Shown: positions 25,768-34,827, counted from the stretch's first letter. The stretch: 64,000 nucleotides of DNA from Hyphomonadaceae bacterium (GCA_023384105.1 JAHDXR010000013.1:52232-116231), one strand, 5' to 3'. Program-made: numbers and translations. Notes: generated by a model not told the origin, from the sequence alone.

Positions 25768-25939
25768 CTTCGTCCGGGTGCTGGGCCGCCATCGCCGCTG
25801 CATATTCGGCTACGTCCCGCTCCGCCCGCACCAGAGCGCTGACCGCCCTGGCGCAGCGCTCGGCCTCAGCCGGTTCGCCGTCACGCAGCTTGTGGCGCGC
25901 CTCGTTCAACAGCGCGCGGAGGGTTTCGGCGGCGTCCAT
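25649..25939 (-). CDS. GTA small terminase subunit-like protein (RcGTA g1)
   Basis: 96 residues, mostly alpha-helical and Ala/Glu-rich, from the ATG at 25939 with AAGGAGAG upstream. Features are the start MDAAETLRALLNEARHKLRD and a C-terminal LHRLVAADRAGAPVEVLEQL. It is the first gene of the cluster and overlaps the large terminase. In RcGTA this position holds a small terminase that lacks strong DNA sequence specificity, in line with random packaging of host DNA. Assignment rests on position and composition. Confidence 0.8.
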   Translation of the reverse strand: MDAAETLRALLNEARHKLRDGEPAEAERCARAVSALVRAERDVAEYAAAMAAQHPDEDEESLRAELLGRLHRLVAADRAGAPVEVLEQLAARVADP

Positions 25940-26062
25940 GCCCCGCTCTCCTTTCTCAATCTCACTTGTCGACCGTGCCCGGAGACTAGCTCAGCGCCGG
26001 GCCGGTCGGATTGATTTTTGGGACGGCATTGGGAATCCAGGCATCTTTAGGGTCCGCGGCAT

Positions 26063-26083
26063 GGATACGCGGAGGCTGTATCC
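26063..26083. promoter_or_regulatory. Inverted repeat in the divergent GTA/penicillin-binding-protein gap
   Basis: GGATAC at 26063-26068 and GTATCC at 26078-26083 form a perfect six-base inverted repeat with a nine-base spacer, in the 204-base region between the first GTA gene (minus) and the penicillin-binding protein gene (plus). It could be an operator or part of a hairpin. I see no clear promoter hexamers for the GTA cluster here. Confidence 0.3.
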
Positions 26084-26143
26084 GCGTTTCCCCGGCCAGA
26101 ATTCGGCCATACCCCTGTTCCAAACACCCGGCTGGAGACCCAG

Positions 26144-28153
26144 TTGCCCGACGAGAAGGACGAGTTTCAGCGCCATATCGAATGGGCGAAGCTGCGCGCC
26201 GCCGCAGCCCAGCAGCAGCTCGACCAGTTGCTGAAGAACCGTGCGCGCTGGACTTGGCGCACCGCCGCCAGCATCGCCGCCGCCGGGGCGCTGTTCATGG
26301 TCGTGGCGGTTTGGGTCTGGATCTATTGGGGCCTGCCGCGGGTGCCGGACGCCGACACGCTCTGGGCGCTCAACCGGCAAGAGTCGGTGATGTTCGTCGA
26401 CAGCGAGGGCGAGATCCTCGGCGTGCGCGGCCCATACTACGGCCGCCGCGCGCATCTCGCCGAACTGCCCGACTACGTGCCGCAAGCCTTCCTCGCCATC
26501 GAGGACCGGCGCTTCTACGAACATGGCGGCGTCGACCGCATGGCCGTGCTGCGCGCCGTCATCGCCAATATGCGCGCCGGCGAAACCGTGCAGGGCGGCT
26601 CGACCATCTCGCAGCAGCTCGCGCGCAATCTGTTCCTTACGCGCCGGCAGACCGTGAACCGCAAGCTGCGCGAAATGGTGCTCGCCTCGCGCATCGAGCG
26701 GCGGCTCGACAAGGATGAAATCCTCGAACTCTATCTCAACCGCGTCTATCTCGGCGATCAGGCTTATGGCGTCGACGCCGCCTCGCGCCGCTATTTCGGC
26801 AAGCCGGCGACCGAACTCACGCTGGCCGAGGCGGCGCTGCTCGCGGGCCTGCCCAAGGCGCCGTCCGACCTAGCGCCGAGCCGTCACCTGGACGACGCGC
26901 GCGAACGCCAACACGTCGTGCTTCAGGCGATGGTCGACGCCGGCTTCATCACGCCCGAGCAGCGCGACCAGGCGCGGGCGCAAACCATCCGCATCGCCGA
27001 GCGCCCGCCGGTCGAGCGCACCATGGGCTACGCCTTCGACCTCGCGGTCGAACAGGCGCGCGCGCAGGTCGGCGGCCGCGCCCCCGATCTCGTCATCCAG
27101 CTGACCATCGACCGCGACATTCAGCGCGCCGCTTCGGACTCGATCCGCCGCCGCCTCGGCAACCGCGCCTTCGGCCGCCGCCCGCTGCAAGCCTCCTACA
27201 TGGCGCTCGATCGCCAGGGCCGCGTCGTCGCGCTCGTGGGCGGCACCGATTACGGCGAGTCGAAGTTCAACCGCGTCACCCAGGCGCGCCGCCAGCCGGG
27301 CTCGACGTTCAAGACGTTCGTTTACACCGCCGCCATGGAGGCGGGGCTCGACACCGAGGACGTGCGCTATGACGAGCCGATCGTCATCGACGGCTGGCGC
27401 CCGCGCAATTACGACGAAGGCTATCGCGGCGCCGTCACGCTGCGCACCGCGTTCGCGCAATCGATCAACACCGTCGCCGCCGAAGTCGCCAACGAGGTCG
27501 GCCCCAACCGCGTCGCCGACGTCGCCCGCCGCCTGGGCGTCGCCACCATGCCGGAGCGCGGCCAGTTCGTGCCGCCTTCGATTGCGCTCGGCTCGATCGA
27601 GACGACGCTGTGGGACATGACCTCCGCCTTCGCCGCGTTCATGAACGAAGGCCGCCGCGTCGATCCGTACATCGTCGCCCGCGTCACCAACAGCACCGGT
27701 CAGGAACTCTATGTGCGTCCGCCCTACGAAGGGCCGCGCGTGCTGAACGAGGAGATCGTCGCCCGCATGAACTCGATGATGGGCGCGGTGGTGCTGCGCG
27801 GCACAGGGACCGGCGCGCGGCTCGGCAATCGCGACGTCGCCGGCAAGACCGGCACCAGCTCCGATTGGCGCGACGCCTGGTTCGTCGGCTACACCGCCGA
27901 CTACACCGCCGGCGTCTGGGTCGGCCATGACGACTTCACCTCGATGGGCCGCACCACCGGCGGCACGCTGCCGGCGCAGATCTGGAACGACACCATGCGC
28001 GTCGCTCACGAAGGCGTCGAAAACCACCCGCTGCCGGGTTACCAGCAACCCGTGGCGACGCCGGAACAGCTCGAAATGGCGTCCTTCTTCGACCGGCTCG
28101 CCGAAGCGTTCGGCCAGTCCACGATCGAGCCACTCATCGAAATCTTCCAGTAG
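26144..28153 (+). CDS. Bifunctional penicillin-binding protein 1A-type (transglycosylase/transpeptidase)
   Basis: Peptidoglycan polymerase of 669 residues. It has a cytoplasmic N-terminus, a membrane anchor (about 41-62), and a GT51 glycosyltransferase domain with catalytic Glu120 in LAIEDRRFYEHGG and the GSTISQQLARN motif. The transpeptidase domain has nucleophile Ser387 (GSTFK), SIN at 440-442 and KTG at 568-570. The start codon is TTG at 26144 with GGAGA six bases upstream; no better ATG exists. It is a compact class A enzyme without long C-terminal extension. It is followed 11 bases later by an ABC-F gene. Confidence 0.94.
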   Translation: MPDEKDEFQRHIEWAKLRAAAAQQQLDQLLKNRARWTWRTAASIAAAGALFMVVAVWVWIYWGLPRVPDADTLWALNRQESVMFVDSEGEILGVRGPYYGRRAHLAELPDYVPQAFLAIEDRRFYEHGGVDRMAVLRAVIANMRAGETVQGGSTISQQLARNLFLTRRQTVNRKLREMVLASRIERRLDKDEILELYLNRVYLGDQAYGVDAASRRYFGKPATELTLAEAALLAGLPKAPSDLAPSRHLDDARERQHVVLQAMVDAGFITPEQRDQARAQTIRIAERPPVERTMGYAFDLAVEQARAQVGGRAPDLVIQLTIDRDIQRAASDSIRRRLGNRAFGRRPLQASYMALDRQGRVVALVGGTDYGESKFNRVTQARRQPGSTFKTFVYTAAMEAGLDTEDVRYDEPIVIDGWRPRNYDEGYRGAVTLRTAFAQSINTVAAEVANEVGPNRVADVARRLGVATMPERGQFVPPSIALGSIETTLWDMTSAFAAFMNEGRRVDPYIVARVTNSTGQELYVRPPYEGPRVLNEEIVARMNSMMGAVVLRGTGTGARLGNRDVAGKTGTSSDWRDAWFVGYTADYTAGVWVGHDDFTSMGRTTGGTLPAQIWNDTMRVAHEGVENHPLPGYQQPVATPEQLEMASFFDRLAEAFGQSTIEPLIEIFQ

Positions 28154-28164
28154 AGCGCGCGGCG

Positions 28165-29994
28165 ATGGCGGGACCGGCGCTAGCTCACGTCAAGGCGCTG
28201 AGGCTGAGCCTCGGCGGCGCACCGCTGTTCGACGGCGCGGAGTTCGTGCTGCATAAGGGCGAGCGCAGCGCCTTCGTCGGCGCCAACGGCGCGGGCAAGT
28301 CGACGCTGATGCGGATGATGGCGGGCTTGGCGGAGCCGGACGGAGGCGAGATCGTGTTCGCGTCCGGCGCGCGCGTCGCCTGGGCGCCGCAGGAGGACGG
28401 CTTCGAAGGCTTCGCCACCTTGCGCGATTACGTCTGCGCGCCGTCGGCAAAGCTGAGCGCAAGCCGCGAGCCCGTTCCGGCCTACGCGGCCGAGGCCGCG
28501 CTTGAAACATTCGGCCTCGATCCCGACCGCACGCCGGCGGGATTGTCGGGCGGACAGACGCGCCGCGCCACGCTGGCGCGCGCGTTCGCCGCCGACGCCG
28601 ACATCCTCCTGCTCGACGAGCCGACCAACCACCTCGACATCACCGCTATCGAAGATCTCGAGCGGCGTCTCAACGCGTTCCGCGGCGCAGCGCTCATCAT
28701 CAGCCACGACCGCCGCTTTCTCGAGCGGATCTCGACCTCGACGCTCTGGCTGCGCCAGCGCCGCCTGCTCAAGCTCGACCGCGGCTTCGCCCATTTTGAC
28801 GCATGGGCCGAAAGCGTCGAACAGGAAGACGCCCGCGCATTCGCGCGGCTCGAAACCCAGCTCAAGGCCGAGGAGCACTGGCTGCAGCGCGGCGTCACCG
28901 CGCGCCGCTCCCGCAACGAAGGCCGCCGCCGCAAGCTGTTGGCGATGCGGGCCGAGCGGCGCGAGCGCCAGGCGCTGTCCGCGCAGCAGACCGCGGCGCT
29001 GCAGGCCGAGCGCGGAGGCGAGTCCGGCCGCCTCGTGATCGAAGCGAAGAACATCTCCAAGAGCTATGGCGCAGCGCCGCTGATCGCGAACTTCTCCCTG
29101 CGCGTCATGCGCGGCGACCGGCTCGGCGTCGTCGGCGCCAACGGCTCGGGCAAGACTACGCTGCTCGAAATCCTGCTGCAGCGGCGCGCGCCGGACCAAG
29201 GCGAGGTGCGCATCGGCGACGGCCTGGAGATCGCCTATGTCGACCAGTCGCGCGCCATCATCGACGGCGCCGCCACGCTGTGGCAGGCGCTCGCGCCGCA
29301 GGGCGGCGACCAGGTGATCGTGCGCGGGCGCCCGCGCCACGTCGCCGCCTACGCCAAGGATTTCCTGTTCGGTCCCGAGCAGCTGCGCCAGCCGGTCTCG
29401 GCGCTGTCCGGGGGCGAACGCAACCGCCTCGCCCTCGCCGTCGCGCTCGCCAAGCCCGCCAACCTGCTGGTGCTCGACGAACCGACCAACGATCTCGACA
29501 TGGACACGCTCGACGCGCTCGAAGACATGCTCGCCGCCTATGACGGCACGGTGATCCTCGTCAGCCACGACCGCGCCTTCCTCGACGGCGTCGCCACCCA
29601 GATCGTGGGCCCGGTCGGCGCCGGCAAATGGGTCGAAACGCCCGGCGGCTGGAGCGATTTCGAGCGCGAGTATGGCGGCGTCTCCGCCTTCAGGCGCGAA
29701 GCGCGGCAAAAGCCGGCGCCGGCCGGCGCGCCCGCCGCACCGAAGAAGCAGAGCAAGCTCAGCTACAAGGACGAGCGCCGCAGCGCCGAACTCGATACGC
29801 TGATGCCGAAGCTGGCCCAGGAGATCGCCGAACTCGAACACAAGCTCGCGGCGCCCGACGCCTTCGCCCGCGACGCCGCCGCTTTCGAAAAAATTGCACG
29901 CCGCCTCGAAGCCGCGCGCGCCGAACACGCGGCCGCGGAATCCGAGTGGCTGGAGATTGAACTGAAGCGCGAAGCGCTCGCCGCAGAGGAGTGA
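28165..29994 (+). CDS. ABC-F family ATPase (Uup-like)
   Basis: 609-residue soluble protein with two ABC ATPase domains and no membrane segment. Domain 1 has Walker A GANGAGKST (39-47), signature LSGGQTRR and Walker B LLLDEPTNHLD; domain 2 has GANGSGKTT, LSGGERNR and LVLDEPTNDLD. The inter-domain linker is rich in charged helices. A C-terminal coiled coil (about 530-605, starting KLSYKDERRSAEL) is the Uup hallmark. ABC-F proteins act on ribosomes; Uup is linked to replication/recombination intermediates and ribosome function. It lies 11 bases after the penicillin-binding protein gene. Confidence 0.92.
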   Translation: MAGPALAHVKALRLSLGGAPLFDGAEFVLHKGERSAFVGANGAGKSTLMRMMAGLAEPDGGEIVFASGARVAWAPQEDGFEGFATLRDYVCAPSAKLSASREPVPAYAAEAALETFGLDPDRTPAGLSGGQTRRATLARAFAADADILLLDEPTNHLDITAIEDLERRLNAFRGAALIISHDRRFLERISTSTLWLRQRRLLKLDRGFAHFDAWAESVEQEDARAFARLETQLKAEEHWLQRGVTARRSRNEGRRRKLLAMRAERRERQALSAQQTAALQAERGGESGRLVIEAKNISKSYGAAPLIANFSLRVMRGDRLGVVGANGSGKTTLLEILLQRRAPDQGEVRIGDGLEIAYVDQSRAIIDGAATLWQALAPQGGDQVIVRGRPRHVAAYAKDFLFGPEQLRQPVSALSGGERNRLALAVALAKPANLLVLDEPTNDLDMDTLDALEDMLAAYDGTVILVSHDRAFLDGVATQIVGPVGAGKWVETPGGWSDFEREYGGVSAFRREARQKPAPAGAPAAPKKQSKLSYKDERRSAELDTLMPKLAQEIAELEHKLAAPDAFARDAAAFEKIARRLEAARAEHAAAESEWLEIELKREALAAEE

Positions 29995-30031
29995 ATCTTC
30001 TGTTAACCGGATCGCCCGCACGGTCCCCGGC

Positions 30032-30460
30032 ATGCGAACCTTCCTCGCCGCCTTCAGCCTCGCGAGCGCACTCGCCGCCTCCGCCCACGCCGCCGGCGCC
30101 TACGCCGCGTCCGAAGCGCGCGACGCCGCCGCGTGCGCCCGCCTCTGCGCCGATGACGGGCTCTGCGTGGCCTGGACCTTCACCGAACAGAACCTGTGCG
30201 AGTTGCGCGCTACGGCGCCGGCCGCGCCGCTCGCCGGCCTATCCGGCTTCAGCAGCCGCGCACCGGCCTGGTTGCGTCAATCGTTTGCTAACGAAACGCC
30301 GCCGCGCCCTGCCGCGATCGCCGACGATCCGCCCGTCATCAAGCCGCCGCCCGCCCCGCAAGCGGCGCTCGACCTGACCGAACCGGGCGACTCCGGCCTG
30401 CTGGGCGGCCCCGAGCCCGGCGCGCCCGCGCTTCGCCCGCGCCTCGGCCTCAGAAATTGA
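30032..30460 (+). CDS. Secreted protein with a PAN/apple-like cysteine pattern
   Basis: 142 residues with a signal peptide (about 1-20, cleavage AHA-AG). A short domain follows (about 22-75) whose cysteine spacing AACARLCADDGLCVAWTFT and LCELRAT resembles PAN/apple domains, which bind proteins or carbohydrates. The C-terminal half is Pro/Ala-rich and probably disordered. It lies 37 bases downstream of the ABC-F gene. Function unknown; the PAN call is from pattern only. Confidence 0.7.
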   Translation: MRTFLAAFSLASALAASAHAAGAYAASEARDAAACARLCADDGLCVAWTFTEQNLCELRATAPAAPLAGLSGFSSRAPAWLRQSFANETPPRPAAIADDPPVIKPPPAPQAALDLTEPGDSGLLGGPEPGAPALRPRLGLRN

Positions 30461-30525
30461 AGCGCTGGCAAGGTTTATTTACGGCCTCCGAGTAAATTCG
30501 GGGCGGACTAAGGACTCGTTAGGCA

Positions 30526-31617
30526 ATGTCACAAGGCCGTTTCGCGAAACTGATCGAGCTGGCGAAACTCTCGGACAGCGAGCGCCGCCGCGATCTCCTG
30601 CGCGAAGTCACTGATCTCTTCTTCGAAACCTCCAGCACCCGCACCGACCGGGAATCCGCGCTGTTCGACGACGTGTTGCAGATGGTCGCCGCCGAGATGC
30701 AGGACGAGGTGCTGGCCGAACTCGCGACGACGTTCTGCGACGCGCCCGACGCGCCCATCGGCCTTATGCGCGATCTCGCCGCCCATTCCTTCGAAGTCGC
30801 CGGCCCGGTGCTGCGCCACAGCAAGGCGCTGGACGAGCAAACGCTGATGAAGGTGGTCAACCAGCGGAGCCAGGCGCACATCAAGGCCGTCGCCGAGCGC
30901 GAACAGGTCAGCGAAGCGCTCGCCGATGCGATCGTGAAGTTCGGCGACGACACCGCCCTCGACGCGCTGCTCCGCAACGACGGCGCCAGGATGAGCCGCA
31001 CCGGCATGGAAACGGCGGTCGACCGCGCCCGCCGCAACACGACGCTGCACGAGGGCGTCGTCACCCGCGCCGACATGCCGCTCGATCTGCTCAACGAAAT
31101 GTACTTCGTGGTCGAGTCCCGGCTGCGCAGCCAGATCATGGAGCGCAACGCCGGCGTCGATCCCGCCACGCTCGACGCCGCGCTCAACAAGGCGCGCGAG
31201 CGCATGAGCAAGTCGGCGACCGAACTCAACGCCGAGGCCAAGACCGCCATGGCGTTCATCCAGTCGAAGAAGAGCGAAGGCCAGCTCAACGCCCGGCTGC
31301 TGGTGTCGCTCTGGCGCGAAGCCAAGCGAACCTGCTTCCTCTACGGCCTCGCCGAACTCACGCATGTGGATCATCAAACCGTCGCCGCGCTGATCGAGCG
31401 CCACGACATCGAGGGCCTGGCCATGATCTGCCGCGCCGCGAACGTCGAGCGGCCGCTGTTCGTCACCATGGCGGTGATGATCGGCGGCGGCGACGAGGCG
31501 ATGGCGCGCGCCGAAGAGTTCGGCAAGATGTACAACAACGTGCCGGTGGAAGCCGCTCAGCGCGCGGTGCGTTTCTTCAAAGTGCGCAAGAGTTCCAGCG
31601 AAGCCCGCGCCGCTTGA
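30526..31617 (+). CDS. DUF2336 domain-containing protein
   Basis: 363 residues, almost entirely alpha-helical and without membrane segment or signal peptide. The pattern of short helical repeats (DDVLQMVAAEMQDEVLAELA, VAGPVLRHSKALDEQTL and VNQRSQAHIKAVAEREQVSE) is typical of DUF2336, found widely in Alphaproteobacteria with no settled function. A second member is encoded at 46867-48087. A TTTAC/GTAAA inverted repeat lies about 30-50 bases upstream (30478-30496). Role unknown. Confidence 0.85.
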   Translation: MSQGRFAKLIELAKLSDSERRRDLLREVTDLFFETSSTRTDRESALFDDVLQMVAAEMQDEVLAELATTFCDAPDAPIGLMRDLAAHSFEVAGPVLRHSKALDEQTLMKVVNQRSQAHIKAVAEREQVSEALADAIVKFGDDTALDALLRNDGARMSRTGMETAVDRARRNTTLHEGVVTRADMPLDLLNEMYFVVESRLRSQIMERNAGVDPATLDAALNKARERMSKSATELNAEAKTAMAFIQSKKSEGQLNARLLVSLWREAKRTCFLYGLAELTHVDHQTVAALIERHDIEGLAMICRAANVERPLFVTMAVMIGGGDEAMARAEEFGKMYNNVPVEAAQRAVRFFKVRKSSSEARAA

Positions 31618-31644
31618 AGCATCACGCGTCGACGCAGCGAAGCA

Positions 31645-31902
31645 CGGACCGCCGGCCGGTGGGGTTCCATTTCATCGAGTCATCCGGACGCGCAGAGCGC
31701 GATCCGGAATGACTGTGGTTCGGACAGCGGCGCTGGCGTGAACGCATAGCAGATGGAGCGCCCATGGACCGCCGGCGTCTCGCCGGCATGCGTATACTTA
31801 TAAATAAAGTAGAGAGTACGGGGGCTTCGTCCCGCATGCGCCGGAGGCGCCCGCTCCAACCTTCATGAGTTCGCGCAAGCCGGCGCCCCGCCGGCGATCC
31901 AT
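31645..31902. repeat. Composite of family A and family B palindromes in the DUF2336-prfC gap
   Basis: The 286-base gap (31618-31903) has no gene. It holds a partial family A arm near 31645, a family B element at 31679-31713 (GTCATCCGG paired with CCGGAATGAC), a family A arm at 31764-31788 (ATGGACCGCCGGCGTC with GCCGGC), an unusually AT-rich stretch at about 31791-31816, and an inverted, diverged family A arm at 31879-31902. The prfC stop follows two bases later, so the right arm may act near the 3-prime end of the prfC mRNA. Confidence 0.75.
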
Positions 31903-31903
31903 G

Positions 31904-33508
31904 CTACGCTGCGCGCTCCTTCACCGCGCTGAAGCGGATCTTCGGGTTCTTTTCCTGCACGTAGCCGATCTCCCAGGCGCTCTTGCCCAGGAACACCGGC
32001 GCGGTGTCGACGTCTTCGGCCATCTGCGCGGCTGATTTTTCCACAAACGCTTCAAGATCGGCGCGATTGTCGGCGCTCACCCAGCGCGCGGCCTGATAAG
32101 GCGAGGTCTCGAAGATCACCTCGAGTCCGTACTCGGCCTTCATCCGTTCATCGAGTACGTCGAACTGCAGTGCGCCGACAGCGCCGACGACGAGGTCGCC
32201 GCCGTGCATCGGCTTGAACACCTGCGTCACGCCCTCTTCGCCCAGCGATTCCAGCGCCTTGCGCAGATGCTTCTGCTTCAGCGGATCGCGCACCCGCACG
32301 CGCTTCAGGATTTCCGGCGCGAAGTTCGGAATACCCTGGAACACGACCTCGCCGCTTTGCGAAAGCGAGTCGCCCACACGCAGGCCGCCATGACTCGGGA
32401 TGCCGATCACGTCGCCCGGAAACGCTTCGTCGGCGATCTCGCGCTCCTGGGCCATGAACATCATCGGATTGTGGACGTTGAAGCCTTTGCCGGCGGCGGT
32501 CTTCAGCGTCATGCCGCGCTGAAACCTGCCCGAACAGATGCGGAAGAAGCCGACGCGGTCGCGGTGCTTGGGGTCCATGTTCGCCTGGATCTTGAATACG
32601 AAGCCAGAGACTTCGCTGCGCTCGGGCCCGACCTCGGTCTCCGCGCCCTTCACCATGGCCTTCTGCGCCCGCGGCGGCGGCGCGTGCCGGCGCAAACCCG
32701 CCAGCAATTCCAGCACGCCGAAGCGCCGCAGCGCCGAACCGAAATAGACCGGCGTCAGGTGGCCCTCGCGAAACGCCTGCAGGTCGAACTCCGGCAAGCC
32801 CGCGCGCGCCAGTTCGGACGTCTCTTCCAACTCGGCCCGCACATCGTCGCCGACGCCCAGCAGGAAGTCATTGCCGCCGCGCTTTTGCCGCTCCTGGCCG
32901 GCGAAGCCCTGCTCGCCCGCCTCCAGGCGCCGGAACGGCACGAACTCGTCCGTCGCGAGATCGAGCATGCCGGCGAAGCGCTGGCCCGACGCCGCCGGCC
33001 AGTACATCGGCGCGGTGTCCATCGCCAGCTTGGCGTGGATCTCGTCCAGCAGCGCGAACGGGTCCTGCGCTTCGCGGTCCATCTTGTTGATGAACGTCGT
33101 GATCGGGATGTCGCGCAGACGGCAAACCTCGAACAGCTTCAGCGTCTGCGGCTCGATGCCCTTGGCGGCGTCGAGCACCATGATGGCGGAATCCGCCGCC
33201 GTCAGCGTGCGGTAGGTGTCTTCCGAGAAGTCCTCGTGGCCGGGCGTGTCGAGCAGGTTCAACACGCAGCCCTCGTGCTCGAACATCATCACCGAGGACG
33301 ACACCGAGATGCCGCGCTCGCGCTCGATCTTCATCCAGTCCGACTTGGTGCGCCGCGCCTGGCCGCGCGCGGCGACCGCGCCGGCCAGGTGGATGGCGCC
33401 GCCGGCCAGCAGCAGGCTTTCGGTCAGCGTCGTCTTGCCGGCGTCCGGGTGCGAGATGATCGCGAACGTTCTGCGGCGTGCGGCCTCGGCGGCGGGGTCG
33501 GCGGACAT
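31904..33508 (-). CDS. prfC: Peptide chain release factor 3 (RF3)
   Basis: Translational GTPase of 534 residues that recycles release factors 1 and 2 from the ribosome. GTPase motifs are clear: P-loop SHPDAGKTTLTE, G3 DTPGHEDF, G4 NKMDRE. Domain II (FVFKIQANMDPKHRDRVGF) and the RF3-type C-terminus (SADNRADLEAF, LGKSAWEIGYVQEKNP) separate it from EF-G. Length is normal. It is transcribed convergently with the DUF2336 gene upstream of it on the map. Confidence 0.96.
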   Translation of the reverse strand: MSADPAAEAARRRTFAIISHPDAGKTTLTESLLLAGGAIHLAGAVAARGQARRTKSDWMKIERERGISVSSSVMMFEHEGCVLNLLDTPGHEDFSEDTYRTLTAADSAIMVLDAAKGIEPQTLKLFEVCRLRDIPITTFINKMDREAQDPFALLDEIHAKLAMDTAPMYWPAASGQRFAGMLDLATDEFVPFRRLEAGEQGFAGQERQKRGGNDFLLGVGDDVRAELEETSELARAGLPEFDLQAFREGHLTPVYFGSALRRFGVLELLAGLRRHAPPPRAQKAMVKGAETEVGPERSEVSGFVFKIQANMDPKHRDRVGFFRICSGRFQRGMTLKTAAGKGFNVHNPMMFMAQEREIADEAFPGDVIGIPSHGGLRVGDSLSQSGEVVFQGIPNFAPEILKRVRVRDPLKQKHLRKALESLGEEGVTQVFKPMHGGDLVVGAVGALQFDVLDERMKAEYGLEVIFETSPYQAARWVSADNRADLEAFVEKSAAQMAEDVDTAPVFLGKSAWEIGYVQEKNPKIRFSAVKERAA

Positions 33509-33563
33509 ATCGGCTCTTTCGTGAAGCGGGGCGTTTACGCGCTGGCGTGCACGGCGGCAACCT

Positions 33564-33911
33564 TCACGCGCCGCCGCGGTCCACCGGCTCCAGCAGGAAA
33601 TGCCGCCCCTGCCGGTCCTCCACTTCGATCACCCAGAGGTCGGGGTCCTGTTCGGTGCGCTTGCGGATCGCGGCGTCGACCTCGGCCTCGTCGTCCCCCA
33701 GCGCACCCGCCGACAGGTCGAGCCAGATGCGCTCTCCCTCGCCGTTGCGCGCGGGCGCATAGAGGCGCGCCTTCCTGTCCAGCGTCGCCACCTTCACCAG
33801 CACCGCACCGGCGTCGGCATCGCCCTTGCGGGCCACGGCCGCGAAGGCGCCGCCGATCTGGGCGCGGCGAATGAGCGCGCTGGCCCAAAAGTCGGTCTTC
33901 AGCTCCTGCAC
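33564..33911 (-). CDS. DUF1491 family protein
   Basis: 115 residues from a GTG at 33911 that has GGAGG six bases upstream. The core LKTDFWASALIRRAQIGGAF, VLVKVATLDRKARLYAP and the C-terminal EQDPDLWVIEVEDRQGRHFL is the DUF1491 pattern common in Alphaproteobacteria. An in-frame ATG at 33968 would extend it, but the extra residues lack family character and would overlap the divergent neighbour's start. Small, soluble, unknown function. Confidence 0.85.
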   Translation of the reverse strand: MQELKTDFWASALIRRAQIGGAFAAVARKGDADAGAVLVKVATLDRKARLYAPARNGEGERIWLDLSAGALGDDEAEVDAAIRKRTEQDPDLWVIEVEDRQGRHFLLEPVDRGGA

Positions 33912-33966
33912 CCACGGCCTCCATTCACCGGAACGCAACCCGGCTGTCTTAACCTCTTCCGCTCGC

Positions 33967-34809
33967 ATGCGCCCCGTTCTTCTCGCCGCCGCGCTTCTCG
34001 CCAGCCTCGCCGCGCCCGCCGCCGCCCAGGGCGGCCCCAACGCGCGCGAAGCCTATGTCGAGCGGCGCGGCCTGATCGAGATCGACGCCCAGTGCCGCCT
34101 GCTGCAGCCGACCGTCCGCGACGCGCTCGCGGTCAGCACCGCCCAGGCGCGGGGGACATTGCTGCGGGCCGGCTGGACCAACGCGCAAATGCACGAGTTG
34201 GAGGACACGGTCGTCAGCGCCGCGCGCCGGCGCGCCTGCGACGACGGCCGCACCGCCGCCTCGATCCACACGGTAAGCGCCATCGTGGCGCCGTGGGTGA
34301 ACGCCGGCATGATGGAGTTTCCCGGCTGGGAGCGCGCCTGGATCGCGCGGCGAACCAGCGAAGGCTGGCGGCTGAGCCAACGCATCGACGCGCCGGCCCC
34401 GGCCGTCTTCGGCGTGCGCCAGAGCGAAGGCGCACAGCGCCTGACGCTGGCGGTCCCTATCGCGCGCGGCGGCGCAGCGCCCGCGTCCGCGCGCCTGATC
34501 ATGCGCGATCCCGAGCGGCCGCGCGCGGAGATCAGCTTGAACCAGCGCGTCGCCATCGGGCTCGAAGCCGGCGCGCCGCCGCCGAGCGCGACGCTGGTCG
34601 CGCCGTCCACACGCAGCATCGAGCACGTCGAGGGCGGCGGAAGCCAGGCCGTGTTCGTGTTCCCCGACAGCGCCTTCGCCACGCTCACCTCGCTCGATCC
34701 GCGCGAAAGCGTCGAGATCGAACTGCAAACCGGCCGCGCCACGCAACGTCTGCTGATCGAAGTCGGCGATATCGACGCGGCGCGCGCCTTCCTTACGATC
34801 CGCCGCTGA
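33967..34809 (+). CDS. Secreted protein of unknown function
   Basis: 280 residues from the ATG at 33967, starting with a signal peptide (MRPVLLAAALLASLAAPAAA, cleavage before QGG). The mature part has a helical region with one Cys pair (residues in AQCRLL and RRACDDG) and a C-terminal beta-rich region with regularly spaced TLAVPIARGG, FVFPDSAFATLTSLD and QRLLIEVGDIDAARAFL. I do not recognise a family. It is divergent from DUF1491, and the downstream region holds a family A repeat pair. Confidence 0.8.
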   Translation: MRPVLLAAALLASLAAPAAAQGGPNAREAYVERRGLIEIDAQCRLLQPTVRDALAVSTAQARGTLLRAGWTNAQMHELEDTVVSAARRRACDDGRTAASIHTVSAIVAPWVNAGMMEFPGWERAWIARRTSEGWRLSQRIDAPAPAVFGVRQSEGAQRLTLAVPIARGGAAPASARLIMRDPERPRAEISLNQRVAIGLEAGAPPPSATLVAPSTRSIEHVEGGGSQAVFVFPDSAFATLTSLDPRESVEIELQTGRATQRLLIEVGDIDAARAFLTIRR

Positions 34810-34827
34810 AGCATCCTGAAACCGGAT

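Larger units (their letters stand above)
12635..25939 (-). mobile_element. Complete RcGTA-type gene transfer agent structural cluster (g1 to g15)
   Basis: Seventeen consecutive minus-strand genes in the order of the Rhodobacter capsulatus gene transfer agent: small terminase, large terminase, portal, g3.5, prohead protease, capsid, g6 adaptor, g7, g8, major tail protein, g10, g10.1, tape measure, g12, g13, NlpC/P60 peptidase and the TIM-barrel host-specificity protein. Most are joined by 4-base overlaps. No integrase, replication or lysis gene lies within it, as expected for GTAs whose lysis and regulatory genes sit elsewhere. GTAs package random host DNA and are domesticated phage heads and tails. 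All frames look intact, so particle production is possible, but expression cannot be judged. Confidence 0.92.

Noticed and set aside
28180..30033. 617-codon minus-strand frame opposite the ABC-F gene
   Set aside because: Antisense shadow; the plus strand carries two complete ABC ATPase domains.
33826..33966. N-terminal extension of the secreted protein gene at 33967
   Set aside because: The extra residues precede a perfect signal peptide and overlap DUF1491 antisense; the ATG at 33967 is the natural start.
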